A program made the position numbers and the translations under genes. Shown here one piece after another: positions 9,550 to 18,578 of a DNA stretch of 64,000 nt (positions within the stretch are counted from its first letter, which is position 1; every line of letters begins with the position of its first letter). This DNA comes from Azoarcus sp. CIB (GTDB lineage Bacteria > Pseudomonadota > Gammaproteobacteria > Burkholderiales > Rhodocyclaceae). The stretch covers positions 372,001-436,000 of the forward strand of contig NZ_CP011072.1 in the NCBI RefSeq assembly GCF_001190925.1, read 5' to 3'. The notes under the pieces were generated by a model. The model was not told the origin of the DNA. It searched no databases and was given only the letters and a program-made list of their open reading frames with translations.

Positions 9550-9555
9550 TATAGT
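9550..9555 (+). promoter_or_regulatory. Candidate -10 box upstream of the glycosyltransferase operon
   Basis: TATAGT sits about 135 bp before the GT9 start in the 290-bp gap. No convincing -35 lies at the right distance. A 6-bp inverted repeat (CATGCG, six bases, CGCATG) lies downstream at 9602-9619 and could be an operator or leader hairpin. Confidence 0.3.
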
Positions 9556-9688
9556 CCGCTCCGTTCGACATCACCTGAATTGCCTGTTTGTATGCGTATT
9601 TCATGCGATTGCACGCATGTCTTCGAAATGAATTCGAGGCCGGCGCAGATGACGCAGCGGAACGGCGATCTGCGTCGGAGGAGTGGTC

Positions 9689-10954
9689 GTGCCCGGCCCT
9701 GAGGCGATGCGCCGCATGGACCGCTGGCTCGGTGTGCCGCTGTGTGCCGCGCTGTCGGGACTGCGCAGGGCGGTGCGTGCGTGGTGGCGAACGCGGGCTC
9801 AGGAACAGGCGGTGCGCCGCGTGCTCTTCGTGCAATTGGCCGAATCCGGCAGCATGGTGCTCGCAGATCCGGCGATGCGTGCGCTGGCGGCGCGCAGCGG
9901 TGCGCAGGCGTATTGCCTGACCTTTGCGCATAATCGCGACAGCCTCGCGATTGCCGGTACGGTGCCGCCCGAGCGGGTGTTCGTGATCCGCACGGGATCG
10001 CTGCGCATGCTGGCGGCGGATGCCTGGCGTTTCCTGCGCGACGTGCGCCGGGCGCGCATCGATGCGCTTGTCGATCTCGAACTGTTCTCGCGCCTGACCG
10101 CGGCCTTGTGCCTGCTGACGGGGGTGCGCCGGCGCGCGGGTTTCCACCGCTTCGAAGGGGTCGGTCTGTATCGCGGCGACTTGTATACGCATCCGCTGGC
10201 CTTCAATCCGCAGCTGCACATGGCACAGAACTACCTGATGCTGGTCGAGGCCTTGTTCGCCGAGGATGTGCCGCCCGCGCCACGCCTGCCGGCGGCAATG
10301 CTGGTGCCGCGCGTGCGTCGGCGCGAGTTGGGCGCGGACGAGCTGGCGGCGGTGCGGAACAGGCTGGCCCGCTTTGGGGGCGGTCCGGTCGGCGACGAAC
10401 GCATCGTGTTCGTGAATGCCAACGCGAGCGCGATGCTGCCTCAGCGGCGCTGGCCGCAAGCACACTTCGTGGCGCTGGTACGCGCGACGCTCGCACGCCA
10501 TGCGGAGGTGCGTGTGCTGCTGATCGGTGCCGAGGACGACCGGGCGACGACGGCGGCGATCGCGGCCGAGGTCGGGGATGTGCGCTGCGTCGATATCGCG
10601 GGGCACTTCGCCCTCGGCGAATTGCCGGCGCTGTTTACGCTCGGCGCCGCGCTGGTCAGCAACGACTCGGGGCCCGCGCACTTCGCCGCGGTTACGGCCC
10701 TGCCTGTGATCGCCCTGTTCGGTCCCGAGACGCCGGTGTTGTTCCGGCCGCTGGGGGATGCGACCGTGATTAGTGCCGGGCTGGCTTGTTCGCCGTGCGT
10801 GAATGCGGGCAATCAGCGGCGCACGCGCTGCACGGATAACCAGTGCATGCAGCGGATTTCGGTCGCAGAGGTGTTCGGTGCGCTGTGCCGCGTGCTCGAT
10901 GCGCGGCCGGCGCGGCTGGTACAAAGCGACGGTCTGGCCGGGGTCGGGGCGTGA
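9689..10954 (+). CDS. Glycosyltransferase family 9 (heptosyltransferase-like)
   Basis: 421 residues. GTG at 9689 is chosen because GGAGGA at 9677-9682 is spaced six bases before it; the in-frame GTG at 9683 would abut that site. The C-terminal half has the GT9 signature NDSGPAHFAAVTALPVIALFGP and the typical following Cys region (CSPC, then CTDNQCM). An N-terminal basic/hydrophobic stretch comes before the first Rossmann domain (VLFVQLAESGS). GT9 enzymes such as WaaC/WaaF transfer heptose or related sugars from nucleotide donors to lipid A-core or other acceptors. It is the first gene of a three-gene coupled operon. No LPS core genes adjoin it, so the acceptor is uncertain. Confidence 0.85.
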   Translation: MPGPEAMRRMDRWLGVPLCAALSGLRRAVRAWWRTRAQEQAVRRVLFVQLAESGSMVLADPAMRALAARSGAQAYCLTFAHNRDSLAIAGTVPPERVFVIRTGSLRMLAADAWRFLRDVRRARIDALVDLELFSRLTAALCLLTGVRRRAGFHRFEGVGLYRGDLYTHPLAFNPQLHMAQNYLMLVEALFAEDVPPAPRLPAAMLVPRVRRRELGADELAAVRNRLARFGGGPVGDERIVFVNANASAMLPQRRWPQAHFVALVRATLARHAEVRVLLIGAEDDRATTAAIAAEVGDVRCVDIAGHFALGELPALFTLGAALVSNDSGPAHFAAVTALPVIALFGPETPVLFRPLGDATVISAGLACSPCVNAGNQRRTRCTDNQCMQRISVAEVFGALCRVLDARPARLVQSDGLAGVGA

Positions 10955-12156
10955 TTCCGCGCCGGCGCATTCCGCTGGAGTGGGGCGATCTCGCGGACGC
11001 GTTGCGTGCGCCGTGGGGGTCGGCCGACGCCACGGCGGCGCAGGTGGCGGCTTTCGAGCGCGCCTTCGCCGACGCGGTCGGCGTGCCGCATGCGATCGCG
11101 ACCGCGAGCGGCCGCGATGCGCTCGGCCTGATCCTGGACGGGCTGGGGCTCGGCGCGGGCGACGAGTTGGTGATCCCGGCCTATACGCTGGGCGAACTGG
11201 TTCCGCTGATTCGCGCGCGCGGCATCGTGCCGGTGCCGGCCGACGTGGATCCGGCGAGCTTCAACATGACGGCCGCCAGCGTCGCCACCCGCATCGGGCC
11301 GCGCACGCGTGCGATCTTCGTCGTGCATCTGCTCGGCGCGCCGTGCGACATCCGCGGCATCTGCGCCCTTGCGAATGCGCACGGCATTGCGGTGGTCGAG
11401 GACTGCGCGCATGCCTTCGGGGCGTCGATCGACGGCCGTCCGGCCGGCAGTTTCGGCCGCGCCGCGCTGTTCAGCCTGGAGGCGACGAAGGCCGTGGCGG
11501 CGTTCGGCGGTGGCGTCCTGACGACGGCGGACGAGGCGCTGGCGGCCGCGACGCGGGCGCGCCTGGCCGGGCGCGCACGACGCGAGTGGCCGCCGGTGCG
11601 CAAGATGCTGCTGAAGTTCGCGGAAGAGCTTGCGGTGCGCAGCCCCGCCTACGCGATCGCCGCGCGCGTGATGTTTTCGGCGCGTCGTGGCGGCGGTTTC
11701 GACCGCCTCTATCGCCAGGCACATGACCGGGTGCGCGGGACGGCGGCTGCGTTCAGCGGCTTCCAGGCGCGGCTGGGCCTGCGCAAGCTGCAGCGGGCAC
11801 AGGCGCGGCAGAAGCGCCTCGATGCGCAGTGGGAGGTGCTCGCGCGCAGCCTGCCGCCGCGTTTTGTCACCCAGCGGCGCGGTGATTTCGGCCGGCCGGC
11901 GTTCTACAACTTCGTCGCGCGCTTTCAGGGCGACATCGGCGCCCTGCGTGCCGCGGCGCAGCGGCACGGCCTGGACCTGGGCATAGGCGGGGAGGTGATG
12001 GACGATACCGCGGCGATGCTCGGCTACACCGATTGTCCCGGTGCCGCGACGGCGGCGGCTCAGGCGGTGTTGATCCCCCTGTACGACGGGCTTTCGGAGG
12101 GGCGTCTGCGGCGCACGGCCGCCATTCTCCGGCGACTTGCGGAGGAACTCCCATGA
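10951..12156 (+). CDS. DegT/DnrJ/EryC1-type PLP aminotransferase
   Basis: 401 residues starting with GTG at 10951, whose GTGA overlaps the TGA stop of the glycosyltransferase by four bases, so translation is coupled. Family features are the ASGRDALGLIL cofactor-phosphate region, DELVIPAYTL, VVEDCAHAFGA (the Asp that contacts the PLP ring nitrogen) and a Schiff-base Lys in LEATKAVAAFGGG. These enzymes aminate keto-sugars of nucleotide sugars, or act as related dehydratases. Together with GT9 this suggests synthesis and transfer of an amino sugar, but no nucleotide-sugar epimerase or dehydratase is nearby. In some clusters the family acts on lipid or cyclitol substrates instead. Confidence 0.85.
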   Translation: MIPRRRIPLEWGDLADALRAPWGSADATAAQVAAFERAFADAVGVPHAIATASGRDALGLILDGLGLGAGDELVIPAYTLGELVPLIRARGIVPVPADVDPASFNMTAASVATRIGPRTRAIFVVHLLGAPCDIRGICALANAHGIAVVEDCAHAFGASIDGRPAGSFGRAALFSLEATKAVAAFGGGVLTTADEALAAATRARLAGRARREWPPVRKMLLKFAEELAVRSPAYAIAARVMFSARRGGGFDRLYRQAHDRVRGTAAAFSGFQARLGLRKLQRAQARQKRLDAQWEVLARSLPPRFVTQRRGDFGRPAFYNFVARFQGDIGALRAAAQRHGLDLGIGGEVMDDTAAMLGYTDCPGAATAAAQAVLIPLYDGLSEGRLRRTAAILRRLAEELP

Positions 12157-13574
12157 CCGGTTCGGGACATCCCGTCGTCGTGCTGCGCGTCGACCGCGAG
12201 GCGGGGCGCCATACGGGTCATCCGCGCCACCTGCATCCGGCGCTCGACCTGATGTACGTGCAGGGCGGGCTGGAGGAGGCCCTGAAGGTCGCGGTGCCGC
12301 TGCTCGATGGCTGGCTGGGGGATTTTTCCGTCGACGCGTTCGTCGCGCGGGTGCTGGCCTTGAAACCGCGTGTCGCGGTGATCCGTGCCGTGACCTGGTG
12401 CCTGGAGGAGTCGGTACGCGTCGCCGCGGCGTTGCGCGCGGCTGGAGTCGTCACGATCGCGGTCGGGCAGCAGGTGCAGCACGTCGCGCGGACGCGGTTT
12501 CATGGCTGGAGCGAGGCCTACGACCTGGCCGTGCCGGGCGAGCCCGAGGAGGAGGCGCCGCGCTTGGCGCTGCGTGTGCTGGCGGGCGAGGATCTTGCGG
12601 CCCTGCGCGAGGAATGCCGCTTGCGCGTGGGTGCAGGCGAAATCGTGCTCGTGGGCGCGCCCGATGCGCTGCCGCGCCCGCGCTTCGGGCGCGATGCACT
12701 GAAGGCGTATGCGTTCCCGTTCCCGGTGCGCGGGCGGCCGGCGGCGCGGTGGGGCTACGTGCTCACCGCATGGGGCTGTCCGCGGCCGTGCCGCCATTGC
12801 ACGGCCATCGTGCGCAAGAGCGTTGGACGGGACTTGCGGGTGCGCTCGGTCGGCGACGTGGTCGACGAGGTACTCGCGCTGAAGGCTGCCGGGGCGCAGG
12901 CGATCGCCTTCGAGGATGATTCGCTGCTGGTGCATCGCGGTCGCTTCCTGCAACTGGCCGACGAACTGGTGCGTCGCGGCGTCGAGCTGCCGTGGATGGC
13001 GAATGCGCGCCCCGACGAGCTCGACGAGGAGCGGGTGGCCGCGGCCGCGGCGGCCGGCGCGGTATTGCTGAAGGTGGGCGTCGACAGCGGTTCGGCGCGG
13101 CTGATCGAGCGTCTGGGCAAGACTGCGGATGGTGCGGGCTGGGTTGCCGCGACGGAATCGGCTTTCGAACGGCTGGATCGGGCCGGCATCGGCTCGGTGG
13201 CCTTGTTCATGGTCGGCATGCCGGACGAGACCGAGGACGATGCCGAGGATACGCTGGCGCTGGCGCGGCGCATCAGCCCCGATTACCTGCAGATGCAGAT
13301 CTATCGCCCGTATCCGGACGTGCCCTTGTGGAGCGAGCTGCCGCCGCAGCGGCGCACGCACGGCGCCGAATACCACTACCTGACGCCGGCGAGCAGCTGC
13401 AGCCGCATTCCGCCGGCCGCGTTGACGGCCCTGCAGCGCCGCTTCTACCGGACCTTTTACCTGCGTCCGGGATTCGTCGCGCGCCACCTCGCGCGCCACT
13501 GGCGGCATTACCTGTCGGTGGCCGGGCTGGCGCGCGCGCCCGGCGCGCTGGTGTACCTGCTGCGCGGCGCCTGA
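12153..13574 (+). CDS. B12-binding-type radical SAM protein
   Basis: 473 residues. The ATG at 12153 overlaps the previous stop as ATGA. An N-terminal cobalamin-binding-like region (about 1-150) is followed by a radical SAM core with CxxxCxxC in GCPRPCRHC near residue 212. Further conserved segments are AIAFEDDSLL, VGVDSGS and VALFMVGMPDETEDD, and the C-terminus is long and Arg/His-rich. It differs clearly from the radical SAM protein at 1811-3403. Its place as third gene of a coupled operon with a glycosyltransferase and a DegT-type enzyme suggests it modifies the same glycan or lipid. The chemistry (methylation or another C-C bond step) cannot be read from sequence. Confidence 0.85.
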   Translation: MTGSGHPVVVLRVDREAGRHTGHPRHLHPALDLMYVQGGLEEALKVAVPLLDGWLGDFSVDAFVARVLALKPRVAVIRAVTWCLEESVRVAAALRAAGVVTIAVGQQVQHVARTRFHGWSEAYDLAVPGEPEEEAPRLALRVLAGEDLAALREECRLRVGAGEIVLVGAPDALPRPRFGRDALKAYAFPFPVRGRPAARWGYVLTAWGCPRPCRHCTAIVRKSVGRDLRVRSVGDVVDEVLALKAAGAQAIAFEDDSLLVHRGRFLQLADELVRRGVELPWMANARPDELDEERVAAAAAAGAVLLKVGVDSGSARLIERLGKTADGAGWVAATESAFERLDRAGIGSVALFMVGMPDETEDDAEDTLALARRISPDYLQMQIYRPYPDVPLWSELPPQRRTHGAEYHYLTPASSCSRIPPAALTALQRRFYRTFYLRPGFVARHLARHWRHYLSVAGLARAPGALVYLLRGA

Positions 13575-13588
13575 ATATCTGTAAATGA

Positions 13589-13607
13589 GCCCGGCGCGCG
13601 GCCGGGC
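13589..13607. terminator. GC-rich hairpin between convergent genes
   Basis: GCCCGGC and GCCGGGC form a short, strong stem just after the radical SAM stop and just before the DUF2249 gene end. No U-run follows. It may serve both directions. Confidence 0.5.
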
Positions 13608-13622
13608 CCGCAGTGGGCTTGG

Positions 13623-13976
13623 TTAGTGGCCCGAGCAGCCGCAGCCGCCACCACCGCCACCGCAACCGCCTCCGCTCTGGCGGGCCGGTGCAGGTGCCGC
13701 AGCGGGTTCGGAGTCGCGTGCCTGGAGCTGGATGCGGAAGTCGATGACGATATTGCCCGGTTCGCGGGCCACATACTCGATCGTGACCTGCGAGCCGTAG
13801 CGCTGCTGGATCTGGCCGAGCAGCGGCAGGGGGTCGTGGTCGTTCACGAAGCGCATCGTCTCGCCGTCCTCGAGCGATTCGAGGGCGCCGAAGATCGCGG
13901 CATGGCGGAAGCGTTTGGCGACGCCGCGGGCGTCGAAGGGAAAGACGGTGTTGTCGAGGATGGGCAGCTCGCTCAT
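13623..13976 (-). CDS. DUF2249 protein with Gly/Cys-rich tail
   Basis: 117 residues from the ATG at 13976 (MSELPILDN). The body (about 1-85) resembles DUF2249: a short LDARG-like opening, here FDARGVAKRF, then GETMRFVNDHDPLPLL, and a region ending GNIVIDFRIQL. The family is common in denitrifiers and often linked to hemerythrin or nitrogen-oxide genes; its biochemical role is unknown. The last ~16 residues are almost only Gly and Cys with a terminal His (three Cys), which looks like a metal-binding tail. The gene stands alone, convergent with the radical SAM operon. Family assignment is by recognised motifs, not by alignment. Confidence 0.75.
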   Translation of the reverse strand: MSELPILDNTVFPFDARGVAKRFRHAAIFGALESLEDGETMRFVNDHDPLPLLGQIQQRYGSQVTIEYVAREPGNIVIDFRIQLQARDSEPAAAPAPARQSGGGCGGGGGGCGCSGH

Positions 13977-14346
13977 GAATCGGGTCTCCGGGTTGGGGCG
14001 GCGATAGCGCAACGAATGGGGTGCAAAAAGGGTACATAAAGGGGTGCCGCAGGGTTCCGATCGTAGGGGGCGCCGGGGGGCTGCGCCTTGAGCCAGAACA
14101 AGAATCGACCCGTGGCCTCGGGGGGCGGGGAGGCGCCACCGGTTGCGCGCGCTATGACAATGGCCAGGTTTTGTTCCGTGTGTTATCTTTAAATAAAACA
14201 AGAACATATTTGAGCAAAAGGGATGAAGCGACCTGGGCGAAGTCCTTTCGGGTGCCGGAGGCCCGAGGCGACGGGGATAATCGCAGTGCGCCGCTGCGGC
14301 ATGCGGGGAGGTCTTGCGGGCGGGAGCCGCAATCATCGAGGGGCCG
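13977..14346. other. 370-bp gap with AT-rich island before a GGDEF-EAL gene
   Basis: The stretch at about 14155-14220 is markedly AT-rich (TTATCTTTAAATAAAACAAG) against a GC-rich background and probably holds promoter sequence for one or both divergent genes. Downstream, around 14246-14275, a stem of about seven pairs can form from UUUCGGG and CCCGAGG. I see no open frame with coding character and no riboswitch signature I can name. Confidence 0.5.
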
Positions 14347-17300
14347 ATGCGCGCTAGCCGCCCGTCGGCGCCCCCGCTGCCGGATGCGCGCAAACGCATG
14401 CGTCTGGGTTTGCGCGGACGCTATACCCTTTATGGCGCCGCGCTGACCACGCTGGTCGTGGTCGTGATGGCGGCGCTGTCGTATTTCAATGCGCGTGCCC
14501 TGGTGCACGGAATTGCCACGGGGCACCTCGCGCAGATCGCCAATTCCGTGTCGGATCGCATCGAGCGCACGCTGGAGCTCGCGCATCGCGAGCTGGCGGC
14601 GCTTGCTGCGCAGCCGTTGCTGTCGAACGCACTGCTCGACTCGCAGGGACGCGACGCTTACCTGAGGCCCTTCCTCGCCCGGCACTCGCTGCCGGTGTCC
14701 ATCGACTACAACCTGGTCGTGACCGACTACCGCGGCGAGCCCGTCGCCGCGCGCAAGGCCCCGCGGAGCTTCCGTGGCGAGGCATGGCTGGCGGACAAGG
14801 TGTTGCGCGGCGAAACCCATGCCGCCATCGAGCGGCTCGACGCCGATGCCGTGTTGCGTGTCGCGGTCCCCATCCTGGTCAATGCCACGGGCACCTTTGA
14901 GGGGGCGCTGGTGTTCGAGGCGAATCTCAGCCAGTGGTTGCGCAGTGCCGGTTCGCCCTTCGATCTGCACGACGACGGCCTGACGGAGGTGGCCCTGACT
15001 GCGGGAGGCGGCATGCTCATGCAGCGCAGTTTTCCGGGAAATTCCGCGCGGCGGGTGTCGAGCTCGCATGCGGTGAACGCGGGTTTGCCCCTGTCGGACC
15101 CCTTGCTGGTGAGGGTGAGCATGGATGCCGAGGTGTTCGAGCGACCGATCGAGGCGCTGCTCGCCGAGCACGTGGCATGGGGCCTTGTCGCGATCCTGCT
15201 GGTCGGGGCGGCGAGCCGCGCGCTCGCACGCGCGCAGACGCGCCGCATCGAGGAGCTCGCCAGCGAGGCGCGTGAGGTCGCGCTGACAGGGCTGCCGCGG
15301 CAGGGATTCAGTGCGGGGCACTTCGGCAACGACGAGGTGGGGGATCTCGCGGCGAGCCTGGTGCGCCTGCTCGAGGAACTGAAGGCGCACGAGAGCGAGC
15401 TGGAAACCCTGGTCGAGGAGCGTACCGCCGACCTGAACCGCGCGCAGGCGATCGCGCATGTGGGGAGCTGGGTCTACCTGCCGCAGGTGCCGAAGCTCGA
15501 ACTGTCGGCCGAGACGCGCCGGCTTTTCGGCTTGCCGGCCGATTCCCGGCTGTCGTGGCAGGTCCTGCTGGAGGCGGTGCACCCCGAGGATCGCAAGATG
15601 GTGCGGAAGGCATGGAGGCGGGTGATCGCCGGCGAGCCCTTCGACATCGAGCATCGCGTCCTTCTCGACGGGGAGGTGCGTTGGGTGCGCGGGATCGCCG
15701 AGCGCATCGTGGTCCCGGGCGTGCCGCCGCGCTGCGTCGGCACGGTGGAGGACGTCACGGAGCGGCGCCTGACCGAGGCGCGCATGCGCGAGGCGATGGT
15801 GGTGTTCTCGGCGTCGAGCCAGGGCATCATGACGATGAATGCGCAAGGCGCGATCACGTCGGTGAACCCCGCGTTCTGCCGCATCACCGGGCACCCGGCC
15901 GAGGAAGTCATCGGCCACCAGTCCACCGTCTTCCGTTCCGGGCGCCAGGACGACGCCTTCTATGACGCGATGTGGTCGGCGTTGAGGACCTGTGGGGAGT
16001 GGGAGGGGGAAGTCTGGAACCGGCGCCGCAGCGGCGAAATCTATCCGCAGTGGCTGACGATGTCGGCGGTGCGCGGCGAGAAGGACGGGGTTGTCGAATA
16101 TGTCGCGATGTTCAGCGACATCACGGAGCGCAAGCAGCACGAGGACGAGATCTGGCGTCAGGCCAACTTCGACGCGCTGACCGGGCTGGCGAACCGCAGC
16201 CTGCTGTATGACCGCCTCGATCGAACGCTCGCGCATGCGCGCCGCAATGGCTGCAAGGCGGGACTGCTGTTCCTGGATCTCGACGGATTCAAGTGGGTGA
16301 ATGACACGCTCGGCCACGACGTCGGCGACGAGCTGCTGGTCGAGGTCGCGCGCCGCCTGAAGGGCTGCGTGCGCGAGCAGGACACGGTGGCGCGTCTGGG
16401 CGGGGACGAGTTCACGATCGTGGTCGGCGAGCTGCACGATCCCGAGGACCTGCGCACGGTCGGGGAGAAGGTGCTGGGCGTGCTGGAGGAGCCGATCGCG
16501 CTGGCGGGCACGCGGCACCAGATCTCGGGCAGCATGGGCATCACGGTGTTTCCGGACGACGGCGAGGACGTGCACAGCCTGCTGCGCAACGCCGACATCG
16601 CGATGTACAAGTCCAAGCAGAACGGCAAGAACCGCTTCCACTTCTACTCGCGCGAGATGCAGTGCGATGCGCTCAAGCGCATGCAGGTCGAGGCGGACCT
16701 GCGCACGGCGCTCGCGCATGACGAATTCACCCTCGAATACCAGCCCATCGTCGTCGCCGACAGCGGCGAACTGTTCGGCGCCGAGGCGCTGATCCGCTGG
16801 GCGCACCCGCAGCTCGGCGCGGTGTCACCCGCCGATTTCGTGCCGGTGGCGGAGGACAGCGGCCTGATCGTGCCGATCGGCGCATGGGTGTTGCGCGAGG
16901 CGGTGCGCCAGATGCACGCCTGGCGCCTGCTCGGCCATACCCTGCCGCATCTGGCCGTCAACGTGTCGGGTGTGCAGTTCCGCGATCCGGCGCTGCCCGA
17001 GCTGGTCGCCGAGGTGATGGACGCCTACGCGGTGGCGTCGGGGGCGCTGACGCTGGAGATCTGCGAGTCGGTGATGGTCGACGCCAACAGCGCCACCGAG
17101 AAGCGCATGCGTGCGCTGAAGGAGCAGGGCGTCGCGTATTCGCTCGACGACTTCGGCACGGGGTTCTCGTCGCTATCCTACCTGAAGCGCTTTCCGGTCG
17201 ACATCGTCAAGATCGACCGCAGCTTCGTGCGCGATTGTCCCGACGACCGCAGCGACGCGCACCTGGTCGCGGCCATCATCAACATGGCGCACAGCCTTGA

Positions 17301-17484
17301 CCTGAAGGTGGTCGCGGAAGGCGTCGAGACGCAGGCGCAGGCGGATTTCCTGCGCGATCGGGGGTGCGATTACCTGCAGGGCTACCTGATCGCCAAACCG
17401 CTGCGCGCGGAAGCCTTCGAGCGGCTGCTGCGCCGCAGGGGGGCGCAGGCCGGGCGTGGGGGGCTCGTGCTGGCGGCGGGGTAA
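14347..17484 (+). CDS. Membrane PAS-PAS-GGDEF-EAL c-di-GMP enzyme
   Basis: 1045 residues. The first membrane segment is about 25-50, a periplasmic sensor about 50-270, and the second membrane segment about 272-290. A HAMP-like linker follows, then PAS (about 355-475), a second PAS (about 480-600), GGDEF (GGDEF near 684) and EAL (GAEALIRW near 812, then DDFGTGFSS and EGVET). RxxD lies five residues before GGDEF, so the product-inhibition site is intact. Both catalytic signatures are complete, so cyclase, phosphodiesterase or switchable activity is possible. ATG at 14347 is chosen; an in-frame TTG at 14314 would add 11 residues. It is monocistronic and convergent with alr. Confidence 0.9.
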   Translation: MRASRPSAPPLPDARKRMRLGLRGRYTLYGAALTTLVVVVMAALSYFNARALVHGIATGHLAQIANSVSDRIERTLELAHRELAALAAQPLLSNALLDSQGRDAYLRPFLARHSLPVSIDYNLVVTDYRGEPVAARKAPRSFRGEAWLADKVLRGETHAAIERLDADAVLRVAVPILVNATGTFEGALVFEANLSQWLRSAGSPFDLHDDGLTEVALTAGGGMLMQRSFPGNSARRVSSSHAVNAGLPLSDPLLVRVSMDAEVFERPIEALLAEHVAWGLVAILLVGAASRALARAQTRRIEELASEAREVALTGLPRQGFSAGHFGNDEVGDLAASLVRLLEELKAHESELETLVEERTADLNRAQAIAHVGSWVYLPQVPKLELSAETRRLFGLPADSRLSWQVLLEAVHPEDRKMVRKAWRRVIAGEPFDIEHRVLLDGEVRWVRGIAERIVVPGVPPRCVGTVEDVTERRLTEARMREAMVVFSASSQGIMTMNAQGAITSVNPAFCRITGHPAEEVIGHQSTVFRSGRQDDAFYDAMWSALRTCGEWEGEVWNRRRSGEIYPQWLTMSAVRGEKDGVVEYVAMFSDITERKQHEDEIWRQANFDALTGLANRSLLYDRLDRTLAHARRNGCKAGLLFLDLDGFKWVNDTLGHDVGDELLVEVARRLKGCVREQDTVARLGGDEFTIVVGELHDPEDLRTVGEKVLGVLEEPIALAGTRHQISGSMGITVFPDDGEDVHSLLRNADIAMYKSKQNGKNRFHFYSREMQCDALKRMQVEADLRTALAHDEFTLEYQPIVVADSGELFGAEALIRWAHPQLGAVSPADFVPVAEDSGLIVPIGAWVLREAVRQMHAWRLLGHTLPHLAVNVSGVQFRDPALPELVAEVMDAYAVASGALTLEICESVMVDANSATEKRMRALKEQGVAYSLDDFGTGFSSLSYLKRFPVDIVKIDRSFVRDCPDDRSDAHLVAAIINMAHSLDLKVVAEGVETQAQADFLRDRGCDYLQGYLIAKPLRAEAFERLLRRRGAQAGRGGLVLAAG

Positions 17485-17516
17485 GGGATTACTGAGGGGT
17501 TGCTGAGGGGCCGGGT

Positions 17517-18578
17517 TCAGTCCGTGTATTCGAAGCGCACGCGCTTGACGTTGCACAGCAACTCGTAGGAGATCGTGTTCACTGCTTCGGCGATGCGATT
17601 CACCGGAACGTTGTTGCCCCACAGCTCGACGCGGCTGCCCAGCTTGGCGTCGGGCAGGTCGGTGAGATCGACGGTGAGCATGTCCATCGACACGCGGCCG
17701 ATCAGGCGCGTGCGGATGCCGTCGACGGCGACCGGCGTGCCGTCGGGCACCGTGCGCGGATAGCCGTCGGCGTAGCCCATTGCGACGAGGCCGACGCGGG
17801 TGGGGCGTTCGGCGCGGAAGCGCGCGCCGTAGCCGAGCGGGGCGCCGGCGGGAATCTCGCGTATTGCCATCACCGCGCTCTCCAACGTCATCACGGGACG
17901 CAGGCTGTTGGGTTCGCCCGGCATCGGGTCGGCGCCGTACAGCAGGATGCCTGGGCGTGCCCAGTCGCGGTGGGCGTCGGGCCAGCCCAGGATGGCGCCG
18001 GAGTTGGCGAGGCTGCGCGGTCCGGGCAGGTCGCGGGTAGCGGCGTCGAAGGCGGCGACCTGTTCGGGCGTGGACAGGACGTGGGGTTCGTCGGCGCGGG
18101 CGAAGTGGGTCATCAGCGTGATGCTGCCGACCCTGCCGTTGTCCTTGAGGCGTTGCCATGCGGCGCGCAGCTCGTGCGGCATGAAGCCGGCCCGGTTCAT
18201 GCCGCTGTTGACCTTGAGCCATACGTCCAGCGGCAGCGCCGGTTTCGCGTGGTCGATGATACGGATCTGCTCCGCGTGGTGCACGACCATCCACAGGTCG
18301 TGGCGCACCACGTCGTCGAGTTCGTCGGCATCGAAGATGCCTTCGAGCAGCAGGATGGGCTGCTCGATGCCGGCCGCACGCAGTTCCAGCGCTTCCTCGA
18401 GGAAGGCGACGGCGAAGCCGTCGACTTCCGGTGCGAGGGCGCGCGCGCAGGCGACGGCGCCGTGGCCGTAGGCGTTGGCCTTGACGACGGCGAGCGCCCG
18501 GCCGCCGTGGCGGCTGCGGGCGAGGCGGTAGTTGTGACGCAGGGCGTCGAGGTCGATCAGGGCGCGGGCGGGTCTCAT
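17517..18578 (-). CDS. alr: Alanine racemase (catabolic type by context)
   Basis: 353 residues, the normal family length. The PLP lysine is in VKANAYGHG near residue 34. The second catalytic Tyr is expected in the GYGARF segment, and the fold-III PLP contacts are present ([17 protein letters not shown]). It interconverts L- and D-alanine. The ATG overlaps the TGA of dadA by four bases (ATGA), so the two are translationally coupled, as in dadAX operons: racemase makes D-alanine, DadA oxidises it to pyruvate and ammonia. It could therefore be called dadX; whether the genome has a second biosynthetic racemase cannot be seen here. Confidence 0.93.
   Translation of the reverse strand: MRPARALIDLDALRHNYRLARSRHGGRALAVVKANAYGHGAVACARALAPEVDGFAVAFLEEALELRAAGIEQPILLLEGIFDADELDDVVRHDLWMVVHHAEQIRIIDHAKPALPLDVWLKVNSGMNRAGFMPHELRAAWQRLKDNGRVGSITLMTHFARADEPHVLSTPEQVAAFDAATRDLPGPRSLANSGAILGWPDAHRDWARPGILLYGADPMPGEPNSLRPVMTLESAVMAIREIPAGAPLGYGARFRAERPTRVGLVAMGYADGYPRTVPDGTPVAVDGIRTRLIGRVSMDMLTVDLTDLPDAKLGSRVELWGNNVPVNRIAEAVNTISYELLCNVKRVRFEYTD

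Noticed and set aside
14220-14346. c-di-GMP riboswitch in the leader of the GGDEF-EAL gene
   Set aside because: The conserved GEMM-type core segments are not present; only one modest stem could be drawn.
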